Source of the DNA: Lachnospiraceae bacterium
GTDB lineage: Bacteria; Bacillota; Clostridia; Lachnospirales; Lachnospiraceae
Direction of reading: 5' to 3'
Length of the DNA: 64,000 nt
Assembly: GCA_017618075.1 (NCBI GenBank)
Contig: JAFZUY010000023.1
Coordinates: 153,613-217,612, forward strand
Shown: piece after piece, positions 8,417 to 17,621 of the stretch
How the letters are laid out: every line of letters begins with the position of its first letter
Numbering within the stretch: the stretch's first letter is position 1
Position numbers and translations under genes: made by a program
The notes under the pieces: generated by a model
Database searches by the model: none
What the model saw: only the letters and a program-made list of their open reading frames with translations
Told to the model about the DNA's origin: nothing

Positions 8417-9265
8417 TTATTCTCCGAGATATTCTTTTAAGGCAGCGAGTCTTTTATGAGCTTCGCTTCTGCCCATCTGATAAACTCTCTCGAGTTCGTC
8501 GGGATTGTTTTCAGTTCTGCTTATACCGAGCGATTCGGGAGGCCTGATGACGAAGAGCTTTCCTTCTTTTTCTCTTTCTTTTATGGCAGCAGTCATATCG
8601 TTGTAAAGATTGTGACGATTGTCCATTATCTTTGCAATATTTGGATATTCTTTAAGGGCATGTCTGTAAATAATCATGCCTTTTGTTTTTTTCTTTACGT
8701 AATCTGCGGGCTGGGTAAGTACAGCTACATTCTTATCATAACCTAAGCTTTCGACAAATTCGTAAGGGATGGGGCAGACGATACCGCCATCCAAAAGTGT
8801 GTAGCCGTCCACATGTACAAAATTTGATACGCCGGGCATTGAGGCCGAAGCCTGCATCCAGGTAACATCGTTTTCGCCGCCGTCAGTGCATTTATGAAAG
8901 ATTACCTCACCGTTTTCGAGATTGGTTGCTCCTACATAAAACTCGAAAGGATCTTTTGCAAAAGTCTCGCGGTCGAAAGGATCGAGAACATCGGGAATTT
9001 CATGATAACAGAAATCCACGCCGTATAAATCACCCGTTTTTCGTAAGGATTTGAAACTGCAGAATCTCCAGTCCTTGCAGTATTTTTTGGTATATCTTAT
9101 CCCTCGCCCAATCTGTTTTGATTTGTAATTAATTCCGAATAAAGCGCCTGCAGAAATTCCCGCACCGCCGTCAAAACGAATGTTTTCTTCCATAAAAACA
9201 TCGATTACGCCGCAGGTAAACATTCCGCGCATTGCTCCGCCTTCAAGTATCAGTCCTCTGGTCAT
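8417..9265 (-). CDS. Patatin-like phospholipase
   Basis: 282 residues. The patatin hallmarks are present: an oxyanion loop (LEGGAMRGMFTCGV, residues 7-20), the nucleophile elbow GISAG (Ser38) and the DGG catalytic Asp (Asp159 in LLDGGIVCPIP). It belongs to the small bacterial group that also includes E. coli YjjU-like proteins. No signal peptide or membrane segment is visible, so a cytoplasmic lipid acyl hydrolase is expected; the substrate is unknown. It lies 15 bases downstream of the AraC gene on the same strand and is probably cotranscribed. Confidence 0.88.
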   Translation of the reverse strand: MTRGLILEGGAMRGMFTCGVIDVFMEENIRFDGGAGISAGALFGINYKSKQIGRGIRYTKKYCKDWRFCSFKSLRKTGDLYGVDFCYHEIPDVLDPFDRETFAKDPFEFYVGATNLENGEVIFHKCTDGGENDVTWMQASASMPGVSNFVHVDGYTLLDGGIVCPIPYEFVESLGYDKNVAVLTQPADYVKKKTKGMIIYRHALKEYPNIAKIMDNRHNLYNDMTAAIKEREKEGKLFVIRPPESLGISRTENNPDELERVYQMGRSEAHKRLAALKEYLGE

Positions 9266-9280
9266 AATTTTCTCCGTAAT

Positions 9281-10192
9281 TTATCTGTTAAAATATTCAG
9301 TCGGTGTTGTGTGAACGCTGTTTGATTTAAAACTTCGCGGCGATTCGCCGTAGTATTTTTTAAACGCCTCGCCCATATAGCTTGCGCTCGAAAAGCCCGT
9401 GATGTATGCAATCTCCGACATCGAAAGGTTTGTAGTGTTTAAAAGCTCAGCCACTTTGCTGACTCTGAAACGTGTCAGGTTTTCGATGGGCGTCTGATCC
9501 GTATATTTATGGAAAAGATTGTTGCAGAAAGTCCTGCTGACCGAACCCGCCTGCGCGATATCGTCGAGGCTTATGTTCGAATCGTAGTTTTCCTGGATAA
9601 AGGTAAGCATGGCTTTAAGCGAATCCACCTGCGAGTCGGAATATTTGTTTTGATGCTCGAGGTCTCCACAGGCTTTTAAGATCTGTTCCCAGATATCATA
9701 AAAGGTCTTTGTGAGCAAAAATGCGTTTCCGAGATACTCGGGCGCCTTCGTCATGGCCTTAAACATTTTCTTACCTGTTTCTTCGCTCTTTTTAAACCTG
9801 ATAAAAGGAATATTCGGATTGTCCGTAACGGCTTTTATGTAGTTATTTTCAACCACGTTCGATGCGCAGAGAATCCTCGGGTGGAAAATGACGATAACGT
9901 AATCCGTCCGCTCAGGTCTTTTTGGAGCGTTAAAATGAATCTGACGGGAATTGACGAATATCGTATCGCCCTCGTCGAGACGGATTTCTTTGCCGTTTAT
10001 GCTGTAATTAAGCCATCCGTTCGTGACGGTTAAAAGCTCCACGTCATCGTGAAAATGCGCATCGTAGGTCCAGGTCGACGAAGGAAACGCATAACCTCTG
10101 TAAACATATGAAGGGAAATTGGGATCGTCGTAATTGACCATCTCCGAGCCGTTGGTTCTTTTCTGAATAAAGCCTCTCCATTCCTGAATCAT
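9281..10192 (-). CDS. AraC-family transcription regulator with cupin sensor domain
   Basis: 303 residues from the ATG at 10192, which has GAGGTG six bases before it; a longer reading to 10276 lacks an RBS. Residues 20-120 are a cupin ligand-binding fold (YDAHFHDDVELLTVTNG, GDTIFVNSRQIHF). The C-terminal 100 residues hold two helix-turn-helix motifs (ISLDDIAQAGSVSRTFCNNL and MSEIAYITGFSSASYMGEAF). It is divergent from the ABC exporter at 10400. Sugar-responsive regulators of this type are common in polysaccharide degraders, so control of the GH43 gene is possible but not shown. Confidence 0.9.
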   Translation of the reverse strand: MIQEWRGFIQKRTNGSEMVNYDDPNFPSYVYRGYAFPSSTWTYDAHFHDDVELLTVTNGWLNYSINGKEIRLDEGDTIFVNSRQIHFNAPKRPERTDYVIVIFHPRILCASNVVENNYIKAVTDNPNIPFIRFKKSEETGKKMFKAMTKAPEYLGNAFLLTKTFYDIWEQILKACGDLEHQNKYSDSQVDSLKAMLTFIQENYDSNISLDDIAQAGSVSRTFCNNLFHKYTDQTPIENLTRFRVSKVAELLNTTNLSMSEIAYITGFSSASYMGEAFKKYYGESPRSFKSNSVHTTPTEYFNR

Positions 10193-10271
10193 AGGCACCT
10201 CATAAAACACAAACAAATTTTCACAAATCAACAAAAAAGAATTCGCAAATCCTTTATTTTTGTAAATATTA

Positions 10272-10308
10272 ACCACAATTTTACCACAAAATTACAGTTG
10301 TGTAAAAT
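10272..10308. promoter_or_regulatory. Candidate AraC-type binding sites in the divergent spacer
   Basis: Direct repeat ACCACAA at 10272-10278 and 10283-10289 is spaced one helical turn (11 bp), as expected for the two HTH motifs of one AraC protein. An inverted repeat, ATTTTACCACAA (10278-10289) / TTGTGTAAAAT (10298-10308), overlaps it. Confidence 0.45.
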
Positions 10309-10335
10309 TGTTATAAATTCATGAAATATTTAGGG

Positions 10336-10364
10336 TGTTAATAAGGACAGCAGTGTAATATACT
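10336..10364 (+). promoter_or_regulatory. Probable promoter of the MsbA-like exporter
   Basis: TATACT (10359-10364) is a good -10 box, 17 bases from a poor -35 (TGTTAA, 10336-10341). A weak -35 next to AraC-like sites fits activator dependence. Confidence 0.45.
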
Positions 10365-10399
10365 TTCAAACCATAAAGAACACGAAAAGGAGGAAAGAT

Positions 10400-12130
10400 A
10401 TGAAAAAGAATTTAGCTAAAATGGCAAGCTACTATAAGCCTTATCTCGGAACATTTCTGCTTGATCTGTTCTTTGCATTTCTTGCCTCCGCTATAACTTT
10501 GATTATTCCTTTGGTAGTAAGATATATAACTTCCAATCTGGAAGAGATAAAGGCCAACGGTGATGTCAGACGTATCCTTATTTTAGGCGGCGTTCTTATT
10601 GTTTTGGTTGCAATTTACTTTGTATCCAAGTACTACATCTCCTACGTCGGCCACGTAATGGGTGCGAAAATCGAATACAACATGCGATCGGAAATATTTG
10701 CGCATTACCAAAAACTGTCGTTCTCGTTTTACGATGAGCAAAAAGTAGGGTCGCTTATGAGTAGAGTCACAAGCGACCTTTTTGATATCACGGAACTTTT
10801 GCACCACGGACCTGAAAACCTGACAATATCGATCATAAAAATCACTGGCGCGTTCATTATATTATCAAGCATCAGCTGGCATTTAACGATTGCGGCATTT
10901 GCTTTAGTTCCGCTTATGCTCTTTTATGCGATCTTCATGAACAGAAGAATGAGAAGAGCCTTCAGGGAAAACAGAGTAAAGATTGCAGACATCAACTCGC
11001 AGATTGAAGACAACTTATCCGGCATCAGAGTGGTTAAGTCATTTGCCAACGAAGATATAGAGAACAGAAAATTCAAGCAGGGAAACGACGCATTCCTTAA
11101 GGCGAAGAGAAACAGCTATCTTTACATGGGCTTTTTCCATTCGGGAATGACTTCTTTTACGATCTTAATAAACGTAATCGTCATTATGGCGGGTGGAGTT
11201 CTGCTCGTAAAAGACATAGTAAACGTTCCGGATTTTGTGGCATTCCTTTTATACATTAATGTATTTACCGAGCCGATTCAGACACTGGTCGAGTTCACAG
11301 AGCAGTTCCAGAACGGTTACACGGGCTTTGAAAGATTTGCAGAGATTATGGCGATTGAGCCCGATATCGAGGATAAGCCGGGTGCAGTTGAGCTTAAGGA
11401 TGTTAAGGGCGACATCAGATTTGATGATGTTTCCTTCAGATATAAAGACAGCGCGCACAGAGTTTTAAGACACATTAATTTAGATGTTAAAGCTGGCTCG
11501 TATGTGGCTTTAGTCGGATCTTCGGGCGGCGGAAAAACGACTCTCTGCAGTCTGATTCCAAGATTTTATGAGGTATCAAACGGAAGCATTTCCATCGACG
11601 GCAAGGACATCCGCGATGTGACGCTTAAGAGCCTTAGAGACAATATCGGTATCGTGCAGCAGGATGTATATCTTTTTGCAGGCAACGTTTATGACAATAT
11701 TTTATACGGCAGGCCCGATGCGACGAGAGAAGAAGTCATTGCGGCGGCCAAGCTTGCAAACGCGCACGAATTCATCGAAGAACTGCCAAACGGTTATGAA
11801 ACCGACATAGGCCAGAGAGGCGTGAAGCTTTCGGGAGGACAGAAACAGAGACTGTCCATCGCGAGAGTATTCTTAAAGAATCCGCCTATTCTTATCTTTG
11901 ATGAGGCGACAAGTGCTCTTGATAACGAGAGCGAAAATATCGTAAAAGAATCGCTTGAAAAGCTTGCAGCCAACAGAACCACGTTCGTTATCGCACACAG
12001 ATTATCGACGATAAAGAATGCCGAGAGAATCTTGGTTCTCACGGAAAAAGGTATCGAAGAGACAGGTACGCATGATGAGCTGATGGCAATGAACGGAATT
12101 TACGCACAGCTTTACAAGTGGACGAGATAA
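10400..12130 (+). CDS. ABC exporter, fused membrane and ATPase domains (MsbA/LmrA-like)
   Basis: 576 residues, the normal size for a half-transporter. Six membrane helices lie in residues 1-310, followed by an ATPase domain with Walker A GSSGGGKT, signature LSGGQKQRLSIARV, Walker B PILIFDEATSALD and H-loop IAHRLST. All catalytic motifs are intact, and with no partner half-transporter adjacent it probably works as a homodimer exporting lipids, drugs or peptides. The RBS is AGGAGG. It is divergent from an AraC regulator whose candidate sites lie between them. Confidence 0.92.
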   Translation: MKKNLAKMASYYKPYLGTFLLDLFFAFLASAITLIIPLVVRYITSNLEEIKANGDVRRILILGGVLIVLVAIYFVSKYYISYVGHVMGAKIEYNMRSEIFAHYQKLSFSFYDEQKVGSLMSRVTSDLFDITELLHHGPENLTISIIKITGAFIILSSISWHLTIAAFALVPLMLFYAIFMNRRMRRAFRENRVKIADINSQIEDNLSGIRVVKSFANEDIENRKFKQGNDAFLKAKRNSYLYMGFFHSGMTSFTILINVIVIMAGGVLLVKDIVNVPDFVAFLLYINVFTEPIQTLVEFTEQFQNGYTGFERFAEIMAIEPDIEDKPGAVELKDVKGDIRFDDVSFRYKDSAHRVLRHINLDVKAGSYVALVGSSGGGKTTLCSLIPRFYEVSNGSISIDGKDIRDVTLKSLRDNIGIVQQDVYLFAGNVYDNILYGRPDATREEVIAAAKLANAHEFIEELPNGYETDIGQRGVKLSGGQKQRLSIARVFLKNPPILIFDEATSALDNESENIVKESLEKLAANRTTFVIAHRLSTIKNAERILVLTEKGIEETGTHDELMAMNGIYAQLYKWTR

Positions 12131-12132
12131 AA

Positions 12133-12167
12133 GCTTTCCCGCTTAAGAGAACGGTTAGGCGGGAAGC
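12133..12167 (+). terminator. Weak hairpin after the ABC exporter
   Basis: GCTTTCCCGC pairs with GCGGGAAGC with one bulged T. No real T run follows, so it may only stabilise the 3' end or act as a partial terminator. Confidence 0.35.
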
Positions 12168-12193
12168 ATATTTAGGAAAGATAAGGTGAAAAC

Positions 12194-12976
12194 ATGAAGA
12201 TAGATGAAATAAGGACTTTGGAAAAGAAAGCCGCGAACGGATGGGTGGCTTTTGAAACACAAGAATATGACGGCTGGGAGATGCGTTTCGGTAACGGCTA
12301 TACAGGACGTGCCAACTCGATCAGTGTATATGAAGATTCGACCAAGCGACTGGAAGATAAGGTTGTTTATTGTGAAAATCTTTACAAAGCGCAGGGTCTG
12401 CCATGCAATTTTAAGGTTACAGATGCTGACAAGGAATTATCCGAATACCTTTTACACAGAGGATACAAGGTGGTAACACCGTCCGATGTTATGATCCTTG
12501 ATACCGACAGCGAAGAGTTTGCAAAAGTTTTATCCGACGAGGGAATTGAAGAAAACTCAGAAGCCTTCAAGGATGTAATCTTTAGCGACGAGCCGGCAGA
12601 ATGGTTTGATCCGTACTTCGAATTCGAAGGCTTTACGGATGAAAAAAAGATAGAAACCTACAAGCAGTTTCATGCGAATACAAAGGTTGAAAAACTATAT
12701 GTCACGGTTCTTAAGGACGGTAAGCCCGTAGCGGTTGCATCATGTGCTATCGAAGGAGAGTACAGTCTTTTGCATAACGTAATTGTTAATCCCGCATACC
12801 GCGGTTTAGGCCTTGGAAAAAAGCTCTGCCTTGCAGCTATCTTTAAGTCCAAGGAATTGGGAGCGAAGTATTCATACCTTCAGGTAATTAAGGATAATAA
12901 CGTGGCAATAAACCTTTACAATAAGCTCGGATACAAGAAGATTTACGAATACTGTTATCTGAAGCAGAACAAATAA
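12194..12976 (+). CDS. GNAT-family N-acetyltransferase
   Basis: 260 residues. The C-terminal half is a standard GNAT fold with the acetyl-CoA loop RGLGLGKK (from residue 203) after NVIVNPAY, and a terminal NLYNKLGYKKIYEY. The N-terminal half (WEMRFGNGYTGRANSI) is a second, degenerate GNAT-like half seen in this subgroup. The substrate is unknown; small-molecule or drug acetylation is possible. The gene sits between an ABC exporter and an ABC-2 exporter and ends 27 bases before the latter's start. Confidence 0.85.
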   Translation: MKIDEIRTLEKKAANGWVAFETQEYDGWEMRFGNGYTGRANSISVYEDSTKRLEDKVVYCENLYKAQGLPCNFKVTDADKELSEYLLHRGYKVVTPSDVMILDTDSEEFAKVLSDEGIEENSEAFKDVIFSDEPAEWFDPYFEFEGFTDEKKIETYKQFHANTKVEKLYVTVLKDGKPVAVASCAIEGEYSLLHNVIVNPAYRGLGLGKKLCLAAIFKSKELGAKYSYLQVIKDNNVAINLYNKLGYKKIYEYCYLKQNK

Positions 12977-13003
12977 ACGAAATTTTTCGTGAAAGGAAAA
13001 GAA

Positions 13004-14065
13004 ATGGAATACGTAATTGAACTTAAAAATGTAGATAAAGAATTTAAAGTTTTAAACAGACATGAAGGCTTGAAAGGAAGTTTTCAGGATCTTTTCTCAA
13101 GAGATTACAAGATCATAAAAGCCGTAAACAACGTGTCTATGAATATCAAACCCGGCGAAATCGTAGGGTACTTAGGACCCAACGGCGCCGGCAAATCAAC
13201 CACCATCAAAATGATGACAGGCGTTTTGCAGCCCTCAGGCGGTGAAATCTTTGTAAACGGAAGAATTCCTTACAAGAACAGAACAGCCAATGCGCAGAAT
13301 ATCGGCGTAGTTTTCGGACAGCGTTCACAGCTCTGGTGGTCACTTCCTTTAATTGAGTCTTTTAAGCTCTTAAAGGATATTTACAAGATTTCAGACAAGG
13401 ATTACAAGGACATGCTCGCTTTGTACGAATCGCTTGTAGACATCAAGGAGCTTTATTCAAAGCCCGTTCGTCAGATGTCTTTAGGACAGAGAACCTTAAG
13501 CGATATCCTGGCGGCATTCTTACACAATCCGCCCATCGTTTTCCTCGATGAGCCGACCATCGGTCTCGACGTTTCGATGAAGGCGAAGATCCGAAACCTC
13601 ATAAAAGCGCTCAACAAAGAAAAGAATACAACAGTTATTCTTACAACCCACGACATGGGCGACGTTGATGCTCTGTGCGAGAGAATCGTCATAATCGATA
13701 AGGGTACCATGCTCTACGACAATGACATCGAGCACTTAAGAAGCTTCTTCGGAGCATACAGAACCCTGCTTTTAAAGACAAAGAAACATCCCGAGGAACT
13801 TTCCGACGAGGAAAGAAATGCAGAACTTGCGAATGTCGAAACAATCGTAAAAGAAGATTTCGCTGATAAGGATTTCACTTTCTCGTTATCAGACGAAGGC
13901 TGGTGCAGCATTCTTATCGACGAAAATCAGGTAAGACTTATGAAGGTTTTAAACCACATCCAGGAAAAGATGAAGGTTTATGATGTTCGTCTTGAGGAAA
14001 TCTCCACAGAGAGCGTTATCCGTAAGATATACGAGGACGCTGAGAATATGAAAAAAGCAAACTAG
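13004..14065 (+). CDS. ABC-2 exporter ATPase
   Basis: 353 residues from the ATG at 13004, which has AAAGGAAAAG before it; a GTG at 12989 is less likely. Walker A is GPNGAGKST, followed by the family-typical FGQRSQLWWSLP, a signature (MSLGQRTLSDILA) and Walker B IVFLDEPTIGLD. The N-terminal VLNRHEGLKGSFQDLF segment marks the subgroup that pairs with PF06182-type permeases, which includes the cyanobacterial viologen exporter. It is encoded directly before two such permeases. Confidence 0.9.
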   Translation: MEYVIELKNVDKEFKVLNRHEGLKGSFQDLFSRDYKIIKAVNNVSMNIKPGEIVGYLGPNGAGKSTTIKMMTGVLQPSGGEIFVNGRIPYKNRTANAQNIGVVFGQRSQLWWSLPLIESFKLLKDIYKISDKDYKDMLALYESLVDIKELYSKPVRQMSLGQRTLSDILAAFLHNPPIVFLDEPTIGLDVSMKAKIRNLIKALNKEKNTTVILTTHDMGDVDALCERIVIIDKGTMLYDNDIEHLRSFFGAYRTLLLKTKKHPEELSDEERNAELANVETIVKEDFADKDFTFSLSDEGWCSILIDENQVRLMKVLNHIQEKMKVYDVRLEEISTESVIRKIYEDAENMKKAN

Positions 14066-14074
14066 GAGAATACA

Positions 14075-14881
14075 ATGAGAGTTAAAGCTTGCGTTGCCCT
14101 TACAAAGGCTTCAATCATGGACTTTTTACAGTTCAGACTAAGTGCCTTTGTAATGCTTCTTGGCAACATTATATATTTAATAGTTATTTACAATTTATGG
14201 CGTGCAATTTACGCATCCGTGGATAACGCAACCATCAACGGTATGAGTTTCAACGATACCATGATTTATCTGGTACTCGCATCCGCTCAGTTTACTTTTA
14301 TGGAAGCTTATCTTGTATGGATGATGGGAAGAGCCATTCAGAGCGGTAAGATAGTGCTTGATCTGTTAAAGCCCGTACCGTACGCCCAGTATCTTTTATT
14401 CGGGCTTGAAGGCGGAAACCTTTGCGCGTTTGTCGTGACATTTATTCCGACATTTATCATTGTTCAGATTATCACTAAAGGCGCCATCCACATGGGCATT
14501 AACATTCTTTTTTACCTTGCGGCGGCTCTTTTAGGAATGATTATCAACTTTGCAATCGACTTTTTTGTCGGAACAATATGTCTTTACACACAGTCTACCT
14601 GGGGTATCAATATCATGAAGGAAGTTGTTGTGCTCTTCTTATCGGGCGCTACCGTTCCTCTGGCATTTTTCCCGGAGACTCTTAAAAGAATTGCATATTT
14701 TTTACCGTTCCATGCGATTTACAATACTCCGCTCACTTTCCTTACAAAGGGTCAGGAGCTTGGAATCGGCGAATCGTTTCTGATGCTCGGCGAACAGCTT
14801 ATCTGGGCAGTGGTTTTACTGCTTATCGGTAAGATTTTCTGGAAGCTCTCCGAGAGAATAATCACGGTGAACGGAGGCTAA
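14075..14881 (+). CDS. ABC-2 family permease (PF06182 type), first subunit
   Basis: 268 residues with about six hydrophobic segments. Amphipathic start (MRVKACVALTKASIMDFLQF), conserved middle region (KIVLDLLKPVPYAQYLL) and late FLPFHAIYNTPLTFLTKG match the DUF990/ABC2_membrane_6 group. It lies 9 bases after the ATPase and 1 base before the second permease, so the three form one operon and probably a heteromeric exporter. The substrate is unknown. Confidence 0.85.
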   Translation: MRVKACVALTKASIMDFLQFRLSAFVMLLGNIIYLIVIYNLWRAIYASVDNATINGMSFNDTMIYLVLASAQFTFMEAYLVWMMGRAIQSGKIVLDLLKPVPYAQYLLFGLEGGNLCAFVVTFIPTFIIVQIITKGAIHMGINILFYLAAALLGMIINFAIDFFVGTICLYTQSTWGINIMKEVVVLFLSGATVPLAFFPETLKRIAYFLPFHAIYNTPLTFLTKGQELGIGESFLMLGEQLIWAVVLLLIGKIFWKLSERIITVNGG

Positions 14882-14882
14882 A

Positions 14883-15680
14883 ATGAAAAGATTAGGATTT
14901 TACATATCAATTTACAGAAAAATAATTATCCAGGACATAAAAAGTAAAATGAGCTATCGTTCGGACTTTATCATTTCCATGATCGGAATGATTTTAACAG
15001 ATATATCCGAACTTTTGGCATTTTACATTATGTTCCTAAACTTCCCCAGTGTCTGCGGATGGTCATACCACGAGATGCTTTTCTTATACGGTTTCTCACT
15101 GGTTGCACTGACACCGCTTCAGTGTCTCTTTGACAACAACTGGAATTTAAGACATTACGTTTATGAAGGCGATTTTATCAAATACTGCTTCCGCCCCATC
15201 AATATCTTCTTTTACTTTATTTCGGAAGACTTTGATACCAAGGGCTTGGGACAGTTTTTCGTAGGAATGGGAACCATCATTTACGCATGGTACAAGCTTA
15301 AGCTGCCGGTAACATTTTTTAATATCGCAGCATTAATCGTGGCAATCATCGCGGCTTCGCTTTTCATGGTTTCAATCATGAACATAGCTGCGGCAAGCTG
15401 CTTTTTCCTTCAAAACTCGGGATATATTATGGTTACAATGAACAAGTTCAGGGATTACGCAAAGTATCCCGTAACCATATTCCCGCTGTTTTTCAGAATT
15501 ATATTTACCTTTATAATTCCGATAGCTTTTATAGCGTACTTCCCGAGTCTCGTAATTTTACGTCCTCAGGAAATACCTTTCCTTACCTGGTTTTCACCCG
15601 TGTACGGCTTGATTTTCTTTTACATCTCATACAGAATATGGATGTGGGGAGCAGGCAAATATTCGGGTACCGGTTCGTGA
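14883..15680 (+). CDS. ABC-2 family permease (PF06182 type), second subunit
   Basis: 265 residues, about six membrane segments. It shares with its neighbour the order N-terminal amphipathic helix, a YEGDFIKYCFRPINIFFY loop equivalent to the partner's KIVLDLLKPVPY, and a late TWFSPVYGLIFF. The start overlaps the translational stop region of the first subunit (one base apart), implying coupled synthesis. The two permeases and the ATPase form the exporter. Confidence 0.85.
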   Translation: MKRLGFYISIYRKIIIQDIKSKMSYRSDFIISMIGMILTDISELLAFYIMFLNFPSVCGWSYHEMLFLYGFSLVALTPLQCLFDNNWNLRHYVYEGDFIKYCFRPINIFFYFISEDFDTKGLGQFFVGMGTIIYAWYKLKLPVTFFNIAALIVAIIAASLFMVSIMNIAAASCFFLQNSGYIMVTMNKFRDYAKYPVTIFPLFFRIIFTFIIPIAFIAYFPSLVILRPQEIPFLTWFSPVYGLIFFYISYRIWMWGAGKYSGTGS

Positions 15681-15684
15681 TTAA

Positions 15685-15708
15685 AAAGCCGTCTGAAAAG
15701 GCGGCTTT
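15685..15708 (+). terminator. Probable intrinsic terminator after the ABC-2 operon
   Basis: AAAGCCG (15685-15691) and CGGCTTT (15702-15708) form a GC-rich stem. The following T run is poor (AGTATT), so read-through into the next gene is possible. Confidence 0.5.
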
Positions 15709-15759
15709 AGTATTACAAAAAATAATTGAAAATTTAGCCGGAAGCTGAGAAAGGGCATT

Positions 15760-16878
15760 ATGATACTTCTTGTAATAGATACACAAAAAGGGATAACAAA
15801 CGAAAACTTATATGAGTTTGACATATTTAAAACCAATGTTTCGACTCTTATTGCGGAAGCCAGAAAAAACGGAACGGAAGTTGTCTTTGTAAGACATGAT
15901 GACGGTCCGGGCAGCGGCTTTTCTGTTGGAGACGAGGCGTTTGAAATATATGAAGGGTTTGCACCCAACGTGGGAGAAAAAATCTTTGACAAGAGCGTAA
16001 ACAGTGCATTTTATGCATCATCAGGTCTTTTAAAATATTTAAAAGACAAGGATGAAAAGACTGTTATCGCAGTCGGTCTTATGACAGATTTCTGCATGGA
16101 CGCCACAATAAAGAGCGGATTTGAAAACGGTTTTGAAATGATTGTTCCGGCGCTTTGCAATTCCACAATGAAAACAAATGATTTTATGAGTGCCGAGAAT
16201 GCTTATCGTTATTACAATGACTTCATGTGGCCTGAAAGATATGCAAGATGTGTGAGTTTCGAAGAAGCCCTGTCCATGATTAAAGAAAATAAGAAGCCTG
16301 AAAAGCCGGCAGATAAATCAGGCCTTAATCCATGTGGAACGCTTGAAATCGAAACAGACAGACTTTTGATAAGACGGTTTACTTATGAAGATACCGAATC
16401 AATGATGAGAAACTGGGTTTCGGACGATAATGTTCAGGACATGTACGGAGAGCCTTCGTACAAAACACCCGAAGCCGTCAAAGGACTTTTGGATAAGTAT
16501 ATCGGCGGATATAAAAGCGACAATTATTACCGCTGGGCAGTGATTGAAAAAGCGTCCGGCGAGTGCATCGGTCAAATTGCATACTTTTTAGTCGATACAA
16601 ACAATCATTTCGGAGAAATCGAGTACTGTATCGGAACTGCGTTTCAGGGCAAAGGTTATGCAACCGAAGCAACAAAAGCGGTTATAGCTTACGGATTTGA
16701 AAAGATTAATTTTCATAAGGTTCAAATCTGTGTCAGACCCTCAAACCTTCCTTCAAAACGCGTAATCGAAAAATGCGGCTTTACCTATGAAGGTACGCTT
16801 CGCGATTATTTTTACAGACACGGTGAATATGAAGGCAGAATGTTTTACTCGATTTTAGGAAACGAGTATAATGGGTAA
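15760..16878 (+). CDS. Isochorismatase-like hydrolase fused to a GNAT acetyltransferase
   Basis: 372 residues. Residues 1-175 are a cysteine hydrolase of the isochorismatase fold with the triad Asp7 (LLVIDTQKG), Lys78 (DKSVNSAF) and Cys112 (MTDFCMDATIKSG). A short Lys/Pro linker (about 175-193) leads to a RimJ/RimL-type GNAT domain (194-372) with LEIETDRLLIRRFTYED and the acetyl-CoA loop FQGKGYATEA. Both halves look intact. Nicotinamidase-like or amide hydrolase activity on one side and N-acetylation on the other could act on related substrates; this is inference. Confidence 0.85.
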   Translation: MILLVIDTQKGITNENLYEFDIFKTNVSTLIAEARKNGTEVVFVRHDDGPGSGFSVGDEAFEIYEGFAPNVGEKIFDKSVNSAFYASSGLLKYLKDKDEKTVIAVGLMTDFCMDATIKSGFENGFEMIVPALCNSTMKTNDFMSAENAYRYYNDFMWPERYARCVSFEEALSMIKENKKPEKPADKSGLNPCGTLEIETDRLLIRRFTYEDTESMMRNWVSDDNVQDMYGEPSYKTPEAVKGLLDKYIGGYKSDNYYRWAVIEKASGECIGQIAYFLVDTNNHFGEIEYCIGTAFQGKGYATEATKAVIAYGFEKINFHKVQICVRPSNLPSKRVIEKCGFTYEGTLRDYFYRHGEYEGRMFYSILGNEYNG

Positions 16879-16893
16879 AAAGGAGATAGGATT

Positions 16894-17439
16894 ATGATTT
16901 TAGAAGAAGAAAGACATATATTAAACGGCAGAGAAGTAGTATTCAGGAGCCCAAAAATTGAAGAAGCCGATATGCTGATTAAATATCTTAAAACAGTTAC
17001 CGGCGAGACAAGATTTTTAATGTGCGAATCGGACGAAGTCCAGTTTACTACTGAGAGTGAAATTGAATTCTTAAAAGAACATAACGATTCGCCTAAAGGT
17101 CTTCTGATGCTTGCGTTTGTAGACGGAGAACATGCGGGCAACTGCTCGTTCTTACAGGTTGGCGGCACCAGAAGAAGCGCCCACCGCGCATCGCTCGGAA
17201 TCGCGCTTTACCAGAAATACACAGGCTTCGGTCTTGGCAGAATGATGATGGAACGTATGATTGAGATCGTAAAAGAATTAGGCTTCGAGCAGGCCGAACT
17301 CATTGTAATCGGCGGAAATGACAGAGCATATCATCTCTACGAAAGTCTCGGTTTTAAAGAAACCGGTCGAGTTCCCAACGCCAACAAATACGACGACGGA
17401 ACATATGCGGATGATATCCACATGGTAAAAATTCTATAA
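16894..17439 (+). CDS. GNAT-family N-acetyltransferase
   Basis: 181 residues, full length for the family. The acetyl-CoA-binding motif is YQKYTGFGLGRMMM (about 106-119) and the C-terminal motif ELIVIGGNDRAYHLYESLGF. It follows the isochorismatase-GNAT fusion by 15 bases with AAGGAGATAGG before the ATG, so the two are cotranscribed. The substrate is unknown. Confidence 0.88.
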   Translation: MILEEERHILNGREVVFRSPKIEEADMLIKYLKTVTGETRFLMCESDEVQFTTESEIEFLKEHNDSPKGLLMLAFVDGEHAGNCSFLQVGGTRRSAHRASLGIALYQKYTGFGLGRMMMERMIEIVKELGFEQAELIVIGGNDRAYHLYESLGFKETGRVPNANKYDDGTYADDIHMVKIL

Positions 17440-17459
17440 TCTGGTTAACTTTAGACTAT

Positions 17460-17503
17460 CCGGCAGCGTTTATTAGAAACTGTTGCCGGTTTTTTATTTT
17501 TTT
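17460..17503 (+). terminator. Intrinsic terminator after the GNAT pair
   Basis: CCGGCAGC and GTTGCCGG pair around a loop and are followed by a long T run. Confidence 0.85.
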
Positions 17504-17508
17504 ATATA

Positions 17509-17557
17509 CGCATTGCGTGGCAGAGAAAAGAGTGATATAATATAAACACGCAATGCG
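17509..17557 (+). promoter_or_regulatory. Promoter flanked by an 11-bp inverted repeat operator
   Basis: TATAAT (17536-17541) is 17 bases from TTGCGT (17513-17518). The -35 box lies inside CGCATTGCGTG (17509-17519), and its exact inverted copy CACGCAATGCG (17547-17557) lies just after the -10. Both arms are near-palindromes themselves. The XRE protein encoded next is the likely ligand. Confidence 0.75.
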
Positions 17558-17621
17558 AGGCTTGCTGGATTTATAGAAATCACAAAAAAGTAAGAAAACT
17601 GATAATGAAAGGATTAAGTAT

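Noticed and set aside
15688-15697. GCCGTCTGAA, identical to the Neisseria DNA uptake sequence
   Set aside because: It is a single copy inside a terminator hairpin of a Firmicute; chance match.
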